Shown: positions 1-6,201 of the stretch, in pieces
Layout of the letters: every line of letters starts with the position of its first letter
Numbering within the stretch: the first letter of the stretch is position 1
From: CAZYHS01 sp964647545
GTDB taxonomy: Bacteria; UBA10199; GCA-002796325; 1-14-0-20-49-13
DNA length: 12,491 nt
NCBI GenBank assembly: GCA_964647545.1
Contig: CAZYHS010000033.1
Location: 1 to 12,491 of the forward strand
Direction of reading: 5' to 3'
Program-made: the position numbers and the translations under genes
Notes under the pieces: generated by a model
Told to the model about the DNA's origin: nothing
Seen by the model: only the letters and a program-made list of their open reading frames with translations
Databases searched by the model: none

Positions 1-1
1 C

Positions 2-922
2 GGCCATTTTAGAGCGCGCGACTCGCTCGATAAATTGCGCGAACAGACTCGCCCGTACGTCGTACCGGAAGTCCGCTATTTTCGCGCAAAGAGCGGAGAG
101 TTCGAAACTCACATCAACCATTTACAGGCCGGTGTTACGCTTGGCGAAGCGTTCAACGAAAACTTCGAACTCTATGCCGGCTATACTTTCGACACGTATC
201 TTTACAGCGACTTTTCGCGGATCATGCGCGACCGAGGCAAAATCGGCGTCGGCCTCTACTGGCCTATGAACTTGTGGGTCAACGCGGCCTACATTCCAAT
301 CCGCTACAACGGCATAAACCGCCTCAGCCACAATTTTGAAACAAGCGTTTCGAGCAAACCGTTCGATCCGGTTACGGTCACCGCGTTCGTCAACAGGACC
401 GATCTCGATTCGAACCACACGGTTTTTGTCGATAAACTTCATACGACAGACTTCGGCGGGCGGCTGCAGCTGGACATAAACCGCAGACTGACGCTCAACG
501 CCGACGGCGCCTATTCCCGCCTCAATGATAAAAACAGAAAAAAATCTGCCGGCGGCGGCGCACTTGTATTTTTATCTTACGAACCGATGCGGTTGTCGCT
601 TGATGCGCGTTTCGATTATTACGGCTTTGATTTTGTGACCCCCGCTTACTGGTCACCAAAGAATTTCTGGAACGCTTCCGGCACGCTGCACTGGCGGCAC
701 TACTTGAATAAACACGGGCTTTACTACGGCGCGCTCGACACGTTTTACGGAGTTAAATACCGTTTTCAGGTCGATAAAAATCACAACGTGTACAACGGCG
801 GTGCGGCCGAATTTCATCACGAGTTCAGTCATAGAACCGCGATTAACATTGAAGTGAACGGGCTCTACTCGTCGGTTTACGACGACTTCGGCGCGTTCAT
901 TTCACTTACGCAGAGATTTTAG
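2..922 (+). CDS. Outer-membrane beta-barrel protein, likely exopolysaccharide export porin (5'-partial)
   Basis: The reading frame is open to the left edge of the window, so only the C-terminal part (about 306 codons) is present; a TTG at 35 is in frame but is unlikely to be the real start. The sequence is rich in alternating polar/aromatic strands with short turns, contains repeated Tyr/Trp/Phe girdle residues, and ends in ...SLTQRF. A terminal phenylalanine is the usual BAM recognition signal of outer-membrane proteins. The next gene, a processive GT2 synthase, starts directly after its stop. In known synthase-dependent systems (BcsC, PgaA, AlgK/AlgE, PelB) the outer-membrane pore often carries an N-terminal TPR scaffold; such a domain may lie upstream of the window, but this cannot be seen. 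The beta-barrel call is well supported; the polysaccharide-porin role is inferred from neighbours. Confidence 0.75.
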   Translation, partial: GHFRARDSLDKLREQTRPYVVPEVRYFRAKSGEFETHINHLQAGVTLGEAFNENFELYAGYTFDTYLYSDFSRIMRDRGKIGVGLYWPMNLWVNAAYIPIRYNGINRLSHNFETSVSSKPFDPVTVTAFVNRTDLDSNHTVFVDKLHTTDFGGRLQLDINRRLTLNADGAYSRLNDKNRKKSAGGGALVFLSYEPMRLSLDARFDYYGFDFVTPAYWSPKNFWNASGTLHWRHYLNKHGLYYGALDTFYGVKYRFQVDKNHNVYNGGAAEFHHEFSHRTAINIEVNGLYSSVYDDFGAFISLTQRF

Positions 923-2443
923 ATGATTAAAAAAGTTGCGCTCATAGCCGTTATTCTCGCGATCATAATCTATTCGATCGTAAGGATCTTTTTCACCGTG
1001 GTGCTAAGCAGCGAATACACGTGGTCCGAAAACGTCTTCGCATGGATGCTTTTGCTCGGAGAATTTTTTATCCTCGTGCATGCGACCGGCTACGCACTTG
1101 ACCTGATAAGGTCTAGCCGTCATGAACGAGCGATATTCGGCCAAACCTCCAGCCTCCCGTTTCCGCTCCCTGAAGTGGCCATTCTTGTCGCCGCAAGACA
1201 CGAGCCCAAAGATATTTTAATGAACACATTTCGCAGCATCGACAACATTCGCTATCCTTCAAAGACCATTTACTTCCTCGACGACTCGTCGATCGAAAGC
1301 TTTAAAAAAGAGGCTGACGAAATCGCAGAATATTTCGGTCTGAAAATTTTCCGCCGCGAAGCAAGACACGGCGCAAAAGCCGGCGTGGTCAACGATTGCG
1401 TCAAGGGGCTTAAAGAAAAATATGTGGCGATATTTGACGCCGACCAAAATCCGATGCCGGATTTTCTTGCGGAACTTGTTCCGCTTATGGAGGCCGACGA
1501 CAAAATTGCATTTGTGCAAACGCCTCAATTTTACGCGAACATTCAAGAGAACAGAATTGCGCGCGCCGCAGGCTATCAGCAGGCCGTTTTCTACGAATAC
1601 ATTTGCGAAGCCAAGGGCTCAAGCGAAGCAATGTTCTGCTGCGGCACGAACGTTTTGTTCAGACGCGAAGCCCTTCTTTCCGTAGGCGGCATGGACGAGT
1701 CGGTCGTAACCGAAGATTTCGCAACCTCCGTGAAATTTCACATCAACGGATGGAAATCGCTCTACTTTAACCACGTCGGAACGTTCGGCATGGGGCCCGA
1801 AACTTTGGCCGCCTATTTTCAGCAGCAGTCGCGCTGGGCGAAAGGGACGGTCGGCGTCTTTAAAAAGGTCGTCGGACATTTTTTGCGCAACCCTTTTAAA
1901 CTGCGCTTCGGACAATGGTGGGAATATTTTCTGTCGGGGACATATTATTTTGTCGGCATCGCATTTACATTTTTAATGATCTGCCCGCTGGCCTATCTTT
2001 TCTTTCATGTCCCGTCGTTCTTTATTCACGAGGACATCTATTTCAGCATTTTCGTCCCGTATTTCGCCCTCTCGATCGGTGTGTTCTTCATGACGCTTCG
2101 CGAAAGAAATTACAGCGTGAAAAGCCTTTTCATGGGGCAAATGCTTACCTATATTACGTTCCCCGTTCTTATTAAATCGGCGATCACAGCGCTTTTCGGG
2201 TTTCAGGGGACGTTCGGCATCACCAAAAAGGGTAAGGGGAAACCCCTCCCGTACTACAGATTGTGGGTGCAGCTCTTTTTTTTCATGGCGAACTATCTGG
2301 CTTTAGTTTGGGGAGTTAACCGTTATTTTTACGAACGCGATTTTTCGGTTTTGATAAATTGCTTTTGGGCGCTTTATCACTGCCTGATTATGAGCAGCAT
2401 GTTTTATTTCAACATAGGTAGCGAAGATGAAAAGACAGCTTAA
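923..2443 (+). CDS. Processive GT2 glycosyltransferase, cellulose-synthase-like, no PilZ domain
   Basis: A 506-aa integral membrane synthase predicted to polymerise sugars from an NDP-sugar and pass the chain through the inner membrane. Two N-terminal membrane segments (about 4-28 and 38-62) precede a cytosolic GT-A domain with every processive-GT2 signature: Asp120-Asp121, DAD at 172-174, TED at 263-265 (catalytic base) and QxxRW at Q301/R304/W305. About five C-terminal membrane segments follow. Between them lies a short loop with FGITKK (F431-K436), matching the FxVTxK gating-loop motif of BcsA. The protein ends after the last membrane segment, so the c-di-GMP-binding PilZ domain of BcsA is absent. 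ATG at 923 directly follows the upstream stop codon, and the 3' end overlaps the GH26 gene by 17 bp, indicating translational coupling. The polymer made cannot be read from sequence; cellulose, mannan or another beta-glycan are possible. Confidence 0.9.
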   Translation: MIKKVALIAVILAIIIYSIVRIFFTVVLSSEYTWSENVFAWMLLLGEFFILVHATGYALDLIRSSRHERAIFGQTSSLPFPLPEVAILVAARHEPKDILMNTFRSIDNIRYPSKTIYFLDDSSIESFKKEADEIAEYFGLKIFRREARHGAKAGVVNDCVKGLKEKYVAIFDADQNPMPDFLAELVPLMEADDKIAFVQTPQFYANIQENRIARAAGYQQAVFYEYICEAKGSSEAMFCCGTNVLFRREALLSVGGMDESVVTEDFATSVKFHINGWKSLYFNHVGTFGMGPETLAAYFQQQSRWAKGTVGVFKKVVGHFLRNPFKLRFGQWWEYFLSGTYYFVGIAFTFLMICPLAYLFFHVPSFFIHEDIYFSIFVPYFALSIGVFFMTLRERNYSVKSLFMGQMLTYITFPVLIKSAITALFGFQGTFGITKKGKGKPLPYYRLWVQLFFFMANYLALVWGVNRYFYERDFSVLINCFWALYHCLIMSSMFYFNIGSEDEKTA

Positions 2444-3323
2444 GCTTGTCACATTAATTTTGTGCGCCGCGCTCTTTGCGGTAAGCGGCTTGGCCCATGC
2501 GAAATGTTTCGGCCTTTACACGGGAGATTCGCCGTCTGCCGAACAGCTTGCAAAAATCAAAAGTCTTTATGGAGAGGCTCCTTGCGGAATTCTGCTCTTT
2601 TATGACGCGACTTGGGGGCCAAACGCGCAACAGCTTAAAATCATCGGCGACAGCGGCGCAGCTCCTATTCTCACGATCGAGCCGTGGAACGCTCAAACAA
2701 AAAACGCGGCCGACCTCGACGAAAATTACGCAAATTCTCTTGCCGACTCAATCAACGAATACGCCCGGCCGGTGTTCATCCGCTTTGCGCACGAGATGAA
2801 CGGCAACTGGTATCCGTGGAGCGGTTCACCGGAAAAATATATCGCCGCCTATCGGAGATTTCATAAGCTTGTCATGGATAGACTCGCAGAACCTTCCAAA
2901 GTAAAATGGATATTCAGCGTGAACAACATGAGCTTCCCCGACACACCCGAAAATAAGGCAGAAAAATATTTTCCGGGCTTGGAATTTGCCGACGTCATTG
3001 GAATCGACGGCTACTTGAACCGGCCGCAATGGTGGCAGCGTGCCTATTTTCGCATTACCGGAATTGCCAAGCACATGTTCGGCGAGCAGATACTTGAAAT
3101 GAAAAAATTCGGTCTGCCGGTCGTCATAACTGAAACGGCCATCGCCGCCGATGATGACTTTAAGTCGTGGGCGATCAAAACTATGTTTAGCGAGCTCGAT
3201 AAAGACTTTCCGTTCGTCGAAGAGGTCGTCTGGTTCGACGTCAAAAAAGAGGCCGACTGGAGAATTGCCTCCGGCATTAAAAGCCTTGAGTTTTTCAGAA
3301 AAGCTATTAGGGCGTGGAAATAA
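2427..3323 (+). CDS. Periplasmic glycoside hydrolase, GH26-like (beta-mannanase / beta-glucanase type)
   Basis: A 298-aa protein with a classical Sec signal peptide: basic MKRQLK, a hydrophobic core, and AHA with likely cleavage after A25. The mature part resembles the GH26 (clan GH-A) TIM barrel. The acid/base glutamate lies in a RFAHEMNGNWYPW stretch (HEMNG, E123), and the nucleophile lies at the end of a strand in VVITETA (E236). These are the two family catalytic signatures. GH26 enzymes cleave beta-1,4-mannans, and some cleave mixed-linkage beta-glucans or xylans. The gene overlaps the GT2 synthase by 17 bp and is followed after 1 bp by the next gene. The layout parallels synthase operons that carry a periplasmic hydrolase (BcsZ with cellulose, PslG with Psl, AlgL with alginate), so a role in trimming or releasing the nascent exopolysaccharide is the best inference. 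Substrate specificity is not determined. Confidence 0.85.
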   Translation: MKRQLKLVTLILCAALFAVSGLAHAKCFGLYTGDSPSAEQLAKIKSLYGEAPCGILLFYDATWGPNAQQLKIIGDSGAAPILTIEPWNAQTKNAADLDENYANSLADSINEYARPVFIRFAHEMNGNWYPWSGSPEKYIAAYRRFHKLVMDRLAEPSKVKWIFSVNNMSFPDTPENKAEKYFPGLEFADVIGIDGYLNRPQWWQRAYFRITGIAKHMFGEQILEMKKFGLPVVITETAIAADDDFKSWAIKTMFSELDKDFPFVEEVVWFDVKKEADWRIASGIKSLEFFRKAIRAWK

Positions 3324-3324
3324 T

Positions 3325-3561
3325 ATGACTAAACAGGAACTACTCGACCTTATCATCATGGCCAACAAGGCCGAAGAGGACATGGTCGCAAAGCTGGCAA
3401 AAAATCTGACGGCGGCCCTCGAATGGTTTAAAGGTTCCGACGAAGAGGCGCAGATCATCAGAGATGGGCTAAAAAAGATATCCAAAGAGTCGTCGGGCCA
3501 CGCCGACATGCTCGCAGCGCTTCGTAGAAAAATAGAAAAGGAGGGCAAAGATGTTTACTAA
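3325..3561 (+). CDS. Small helical protein, possible half-ferritin-like partner A
   Basis: A 78-aa all-helical protein starting at ATG 3325, one base after the GH26 stop codon (the open frame extends further upstream, but only through the GH26 gene). It reads as two long amphipathic helices (about 3-35 and 39-72) joined by a short GSDEE turn. The second helix carries KESSGH with Glu55 and His59, and the first has paired acidic residues E17-E18. This recalls the helix hairpin of rubrerythrin/ferritin-like proteins, though the Glu/His spacing is not the canonical ExxH. There is no signal peptide, so it is probably cytosolic. It overlaps the next gene by 11 bp. The pair of tiny genes at the end of an exopolysaccharide operon has no function I recognise. 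The CDS is well supported by operon position and composition; the fold is an inference. Confidence 0.7.
   Translation: MTKQELLDLIIMANKAEEDMVAKLAKNLTAALEWFKGSDEEAQIIRDGLKKISKESSGHADMLAALRRKIEKEGKDVY
3536..3545 (+). promoter_or_regulatory. Strong Shine-Dalgarno for the 71-aa gene
   Basis: AAAAGGAGGG lies 5 nt upstream of the ATG at 3551, inside the end of the preceding gene. It supports that start and the 11-bp overlap between the two small genes. Confidence 0.75.
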
Positions 3562-3766
3562 CAAAGACTTCCTTAACTATTTTAACGAGCTCGAGGTTTT
3601 AGAAAAAACCATGCGCGACGTTTACAAGCAGGCGATGAAAAGCGTGGACGATGAGCTTGTTAAAAAATTTTTTACGAACCTCTACATTCAGGAAACCGAA
3701 CATCAAAATACGATCGAAAAGATCAAAGAAGTGGTGATTAAGAAATTTTTCGACGCCAAACCTTAG
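3551..3766 (+). CDS. Small helical protein with rubrerythrin-like E...Y / ExxH pattern, partner B
   Basis: A 71-aa protein predicted to form a two-helix hairpin (about 4-30 and 33-65). Helix 1 carries E13, E15 and E18 with Y25 seven residues after E18; helix 2 carries ETEH (E48, H51), an ExxH motif as in rubrerythrin/ferritin-like diiron sites. A hairpin of this size has half of a four-helix bundle and would need to dimerise, either with itself or with the preceding 78-aa protein, to build a metal site, as encapsulated-ferritin-type half proteins do. The start has a strong Shine-Dalgarno and overlaps the upstream gene by 11 bp. It is the last gene of the exopolysaccharide operon, and no obvious terminator follows. 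The CDS is likely; the metal-binding role is speculative and no metal function is shown by context. Confidence 0.75.
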   Translation: MFTNKDFLNYFNELEVLEKTMRDVYKQAMKSVDDELVKKFFTNLYIQETEHQNTIEKIKEVVIKKFFDAKP

Positions 3767-3795
3767 TTAACACTTTGATTTTACTCCGCTATTTT
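3767..3795 (+). promoter_or_regulatory. Putative sigma70 promoter for the 282-aa Cys-rich gene
   Basis: TTAACA (3767-3772) and TATTTT (3790-3795) are separated by 17 bp, with 5/6 and 4/6 matches to the sigma70 consensus. The promoter sits immediately after the preceding operon's last stop codon and about 75 bp ahead of the next start, suggesting the 282-aa gene is transcribed independently. Confidence 0.45.
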
Positions 3796-3853
3796 ACCGG
3801 AAAATAACCCTCCCTAAAACGCAACTTTGCCACGTTCTCCGGCCGATAATCTC

Positions 3854-3862
3854 AAAAGGAGG
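3854..3862 (+). promoter_or_regulatory. Strong Shine-Dalgarno AAAAGGAGG
   Basis: A near-perfect anti-16S match lies 8 nt before ATG 3871. It fixes that start and implies efficient translation of the 282-aa protein. Confidence 0.8.
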
Positions 3863-3870
3863 ATGTTGCT

Positions 3871-4719
3871 ATGACCGATCCGGCAAAACCTGTCTATTAT
3901 CAAGATGGCTGTAAAATGTACGAATGCGACCCCGCAGAACCCGATGCGGAAGGCGGGGTTAATTATACCTGCAATAAAGAATATGCCTGCGACGAGGATG
4001 GCTGCGGTTTTCAACCGGCCAATCCAAACGTGGATGTTTACGTAAAGAACGATGAAGCCAATATAAAATACACGCTTTTGGGAATGAAGGGCAATTCGGG
4101 TCAAGCAACCCCAAACACCAAAGGCTTTGTCAATTCTACGGAATCCCGTTCGCTCGCCGGCAAGGACGCCGCTTACTTTAAGTTCACACAGGAAAACTTC
4201 AGACAATGTCGTCAAGGTAACGTGCAAAACGGCACAATGCCAAACCCGCCGAAAGAGGCCGGAAAAAAACTGGCTCCAAAACTTATTTTCGACGGGGAGG
4301 AATATTCATCAGTTGTCACGGTGCCGGCAAATAAAGCAACTGCTTCAACAGTAACCTCCATGACCAAATGGGCCGAACAAAAGCAGGGAGGACTCCCTGT
4401 TGGCGAAACAAAGATGGTGGTTATTTTTCACTCTGAAAAAGGGGCAAAGGCGGCGGAGGCTCTTAAAAAGCAATACGAAGAGGCCGGCATCGCGGTCAGA
4501 ACCGAAGTGGTCGGTAACGAATTTTATGACGTCATAGGAGAAGATTCGAAGGAACAATCTCTGGGGACAGACCTCGTAGTTGCATCTCTGACCAAAAAGG
4601 CCGCAGCCGACTTCGAGGAGAGCCCGCGTAATTTTTACAACAGATATCTGGGCGCAAACGGCAAGACAAACAAGGTCGATGAAGTGGATTTTTCAAACAG
4701 TTCCGGAACGGAAATATAA
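3871..4719 (+). CDS. Hypothetical protein with Cys-rich N-terminus and alpha/beta C-terminal region
   Basis: A 282-aa protein I do not recognise. The first 47 residues contain five cysteines (C14, C19, C34, C40, C45) in a C-x4-C-x14-C-x5-C-x4-C arrangement within a very acidic segment; a sixth is at C113. There is no signal peptide or membrane segment, so the cysteines could bind a metal or Fe-S/Zn centre in the cytosol; disulfides would require export by an unseen route. The middle is polar and Asn/Gly/Thr-rich. Residues 181-214 (KMVVIFHSEKG...VRTEVV) look like a beta-alpha-beta unit, followed by another hydrophobic strand (TDLVVASL), suggesting a small Rossmann-like or flavodoxin-like fold without recognisable nucleotide motif. 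It has its own promoter-like sequence and a strong ribosome binding site. Its 3' end is 2 bp from a convergent gene. Function unknown. Confidence 0.8.
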   Translation: MTDPAKPVYYQDGCKMYECDPAEPDAEGGVNYTCNKEYACDEDGCGFQPANPNVDVYVKNDEANIKYTLLGMKGNSGQATPNTKGFVNSTESRSLAGKDAAYFKFTQENFRQCRQGNVQNGTMPNPPKEAGKKLAPKLIFDGEEYSSVVTVPANKATASTVTSMTKWAEQKQGGLPVGETKMVVIFHSEKGAKAAEALKKQYEEAGIAVRTEVVGNEFYDVIGEDSKEQSLGTDLVVASLTKKAAADFEESPRNFYNRYLGANGKTNKVDEVDFSNSSGTEI

Positions 4720-4721
4720 AT

Positions 4722-5207
4722 TCATCGGGCGCGAACAAACGTCGCAGCGCTTTCTATAAGAACGTAATCGCTGCTTGAAGAGAGCTCAACGACAAACCAG
4801 AAATGCTTTGATTGAAGCTCGGTGACTTGCCAATCTGACCGGCCGCAATATTTTTTGCCTGCCGGAAAAAAGATCGTCGGATCCAAATGGTCAAACTCTT
4901 TCATCAAATCGTTGCGACCGTCTCCGTCGATGTCGGCAATCTCGCGGCCTTCAACGTCTGAAAAGCCCTTTTCGTTTAGAAATTTACCGAACGCCTCGCT
5001 GGAAATAAGCTTAGCCGCAAACTGTGCGCGAAACGCACTGCAAGGAAAGGCCAAAGAGTCGTCTGATGCCACAGCCGACATTTCGTCGAGCATAGAAAAG
5101 TCCGGTTCGTACACTTCCGGCGCAGAATCGAGCCCGTTCTTAGCGGCCCCATTTGCGACGTGCCCGATAGAATCGACTATAATTTTATCCAAGCGCAAAT
5201 AATCCAC
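4722..5207 (-). CDS. Hypothetical protein with Asp-rich calcium-type loop
   Basis: A 161-aa protein starting at GTG (5205-5207), preceded on the minus strand by GGAGAG, which supports the start. There is no signal peptide or membrane segment. The distinctive element is ADIDGDGRNDL (residues 91-101), a D-x-D-x-D-x3-D loop (D92, D94, D96, D100) as used for calcium binding in integrin/FG-GAP and dockerin-like repeats; it lacks the position-12 glutamate of a true EF-hand. The C-terminal third (about 110-160) is beta-rich and has a Trp/Phe-rich strand; C56 and C121 are the only cysteines. It is convergent with the 282-aa gene with a 2-bp gap. The opposite strand is also open here but reads as a Ser/Lys/Pro-rich antisense product, so the minus strand was preferred. 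Family unknown. Confidence 0.6.
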   Translation of the reverse strand: MDYLRLDKIIVDSIGHVANGAAKNGLDSAPEVYEPDFSMLDEMSAVASDDSLAFPCSAFRAQFAAKLISSEAFGKFLNEKGFSDVEGREIADIDGDGRNDLMKEFDHLDPTIFFPAGKKYCGRSDWQVTELQSKHFWFVVELSSSSDYVLIESAATFVRAR

Positions 5208-5270
5208 GATCTCTCCGTCATTTGAAACTCATGAGATTTATCGGCTTGGGCATGTAAAAGTTGCGTTGTT

Positions 5271-5291
5271 TTTTGCCGATGACCGGCAAAA
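5271..5291. repeat. Perfect 8-bp inverted repeat (hairpin), not a classical terminator
   Basis: TTTTGCCG and CGGCAAAA flank a 5-nt ATGAC loop. The T-run is 5' and the A-run 3' of the stem on both strands, so neither RNA would have a U-tract after the hairpin, unlike an intrinsic terminator. It could be a transcript-end structure for the minus-strand microprotein or a protein-binding palindrome. Confidence 0.5.
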
Positions 5292-5294
5292 CCG

Positions 5295-5384
5295 CTACGA
5301 CTGAAGGGCGATAAATACCATCATAGCAACCAGCGCCAGCAGCACACCTACGACAAGGATCTTATGATGTTTTTTTAGTATCAT
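5295..5384 (-). CDS. Possible 29-aa single-span membrane microprotein
   Basis: The minus-strand frame from ATG 5384 to TAG 5295 encodes 29 residues: a basic start (MILKKHHK) followed by a continuous hydrophobic stretch (ILVVGVLLALVAMMVFIAL) and QS. This is the classic layout of a small inner-membrane protein with the N-terminus inside. An in-frame stop lies only four codons upstream, so the start is fixed. No good Shine-Dalgarno is seen (only a weak GACAGCG), which keeps confidence low. It lies 87 bp upstream of, and co-directional with, the 161-aa gene, and could share its transcript. A chance hydrophobic ORF of this size cannot be excluded. Confidence 0.35.
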   Translation of the reverse strand: MILKKHHKILVVGVLLALVAMMVFIALQS

Positions 5385-5484
5385 GAACGCTGTCTATCAC
5401 GACAAAACCGTCATCAACAAGATGAAAGCTCTCAGTTGATAAAATTAGCTTGAGCGGCCTCTGATGGTAAAGTAACCTGCGAGC

Positions 5485-6195
5485 ATGACCACCGAAACCT
5501 ATCGAGTCCGTTACTGGCCTACACTTGCCGCGCAGTTAATTCTGCTTTTTATCGCAGCGGCGATGAAAGACCACGCTTGGATTCGTGTCATATTTGCCGG
5601 CATGATGACTCTCGTATTTCTGGCTGTAATCGGCGCCATCTGGCACGAATCGATACTGCCCAAAATAGCAGCCATTGCCACGGCGGGCGCGGCTATCTTC
5701 TTCGGCGCTATCGGGCACATACTGACCGGAACAATGCTAACGGTTCACTTTGAAAGAGCCGAGGGGGCCGGAACCGACTGGATGATGGTCGTCTCAACGA
5801 TTTCCTATACGCTGTTCATTATCATAGCGATCATTTCGATCGCGCGACATATTTTTCTGCATGATAGGATAACAAACAATGTGATCGCCGGCGGGATTTG
5901 CATCTACATGCTGATCGGAATGGGTTATGCATTTTTATTTGCAACGATAGCGCTTGTCGTACCAAACATTTTTAACATACCCGATACCGCTCCGGCACAG
6001 GTCGGACTTACAGACTTTTTTTATTTGAGCTTTTCGAATCTTACGACCGTCGGCACACAAGACATGATGGTGAAAGATCCGATAGTGCGAATGATTGCCT
6101 GCGTCGAGGCGATAACAGGCAACCTCTTCATCGCCATTATGATCGCTGGCCTTGTCGGCACATATTTTGCGCAAAGAAAGAATCGTCCGCTATAA
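5485..6195 (+). CDS. Six-helix ion channel (Ion_trans_2 / K+ channel-like) with atypical filter
   Basis: A 236-aa membrane protein with about six transmembrane segments (roughly 11-27, 31-51, 58-80, 100-120, 131-158, 200-228). The last two flank a pore loop (about 177-193), as in the Ion_trans_2 pore domain. The pore helix DFFYLSFSNL leads into TTVGTQD (187-193), at the position where K+ channels have TTVGYGD. The inner helix (ITGNLFIAIMIAGLVGTY) matches the GQLYxAVxxARLVG style of small bacterial channel-like proteins. The tyrosine and second glycine of the GYG filter are replaced by Thr191 and Gln192, so K+ selectivity is uncertain. No RCK or cyclic-nucleotide domain is present; the protein ends just after the last helix. 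It converges with the trehalose operon (6-bp gap), which would suit an osmotic role, but this is contextual inference. The start has no strong ribosome binding site. Confidence 0.85.
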   Translation: MTTETYRVRYWPTLAAQLILLFIAAAMKDHAWIRVIFAGMMTLVFLAVIGAIWHESILPKIAAIATAGAAIFFGAIGHILTGTMLTVHFERAEGAGTDWMMVVSTISYTLFIIIAIISIARHIFLHDRITNNVIAGGICIYMLIGMGYAFLFATIALVVPNIFNIPDTAPAQVGLTDFFYLSFSNLTTVGTQDMMVKDPIVRMIACVEAITGNLFIAIMIAGLVGTYFAQRKNRPL

Positions 6196-6201
6196 AACAG
6201 C

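Larger units (their letters stand above)
5208..5484. other. Intergenic region with hairpin and possible microprotein
   Basis: This 277-bp gap separates the minus-strand 161-aa gene from the plus-strand channel gene. It contains a perfect short inverted repeat at 5271-5291, a possible 29-codon minus-strand ORF at 5295-5384, and an A+T-rich TTGATAAAATT around 5417-5428 that could contribute to the channel promoter, although no convincing -35/-10 pair was found. Confidence 0.5.

Noticed and set aside
35..922. TTG 35 as start of the outer-membrane protein
   Set aside because: The frame stays open upstream to the window edge, there is no Shine-Dalgarno, and the product would lack a signal peptide needed for an outer-membrane barrel; the gene is more likely truncated by the window.
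3151..3324. Upstream extension of the 78-aa gene
   Set aside because: The frame is open back to 3151, but this lies entirely inside the GH26 gene; ATG 3325 gives a compact helical protein one base after the GH26 stop.
4822..5202. Plus-strand 126-codon reading frame opposite the calcium-loop gene
   Set aside because: Its product is Ser/Lys/Pro-rich without motifs and lacks a ribosome binding site; the minus strand has a GGAGAG-preceded start and a recognisable DxDxDxxxD loop.
5271..5291. Hairpin as intrinsic terminator
   Set aside because: The T-run precedes and the A-run follows the stem on both strands, so no U-tract would lie 3' of the hairpin in either transcript.
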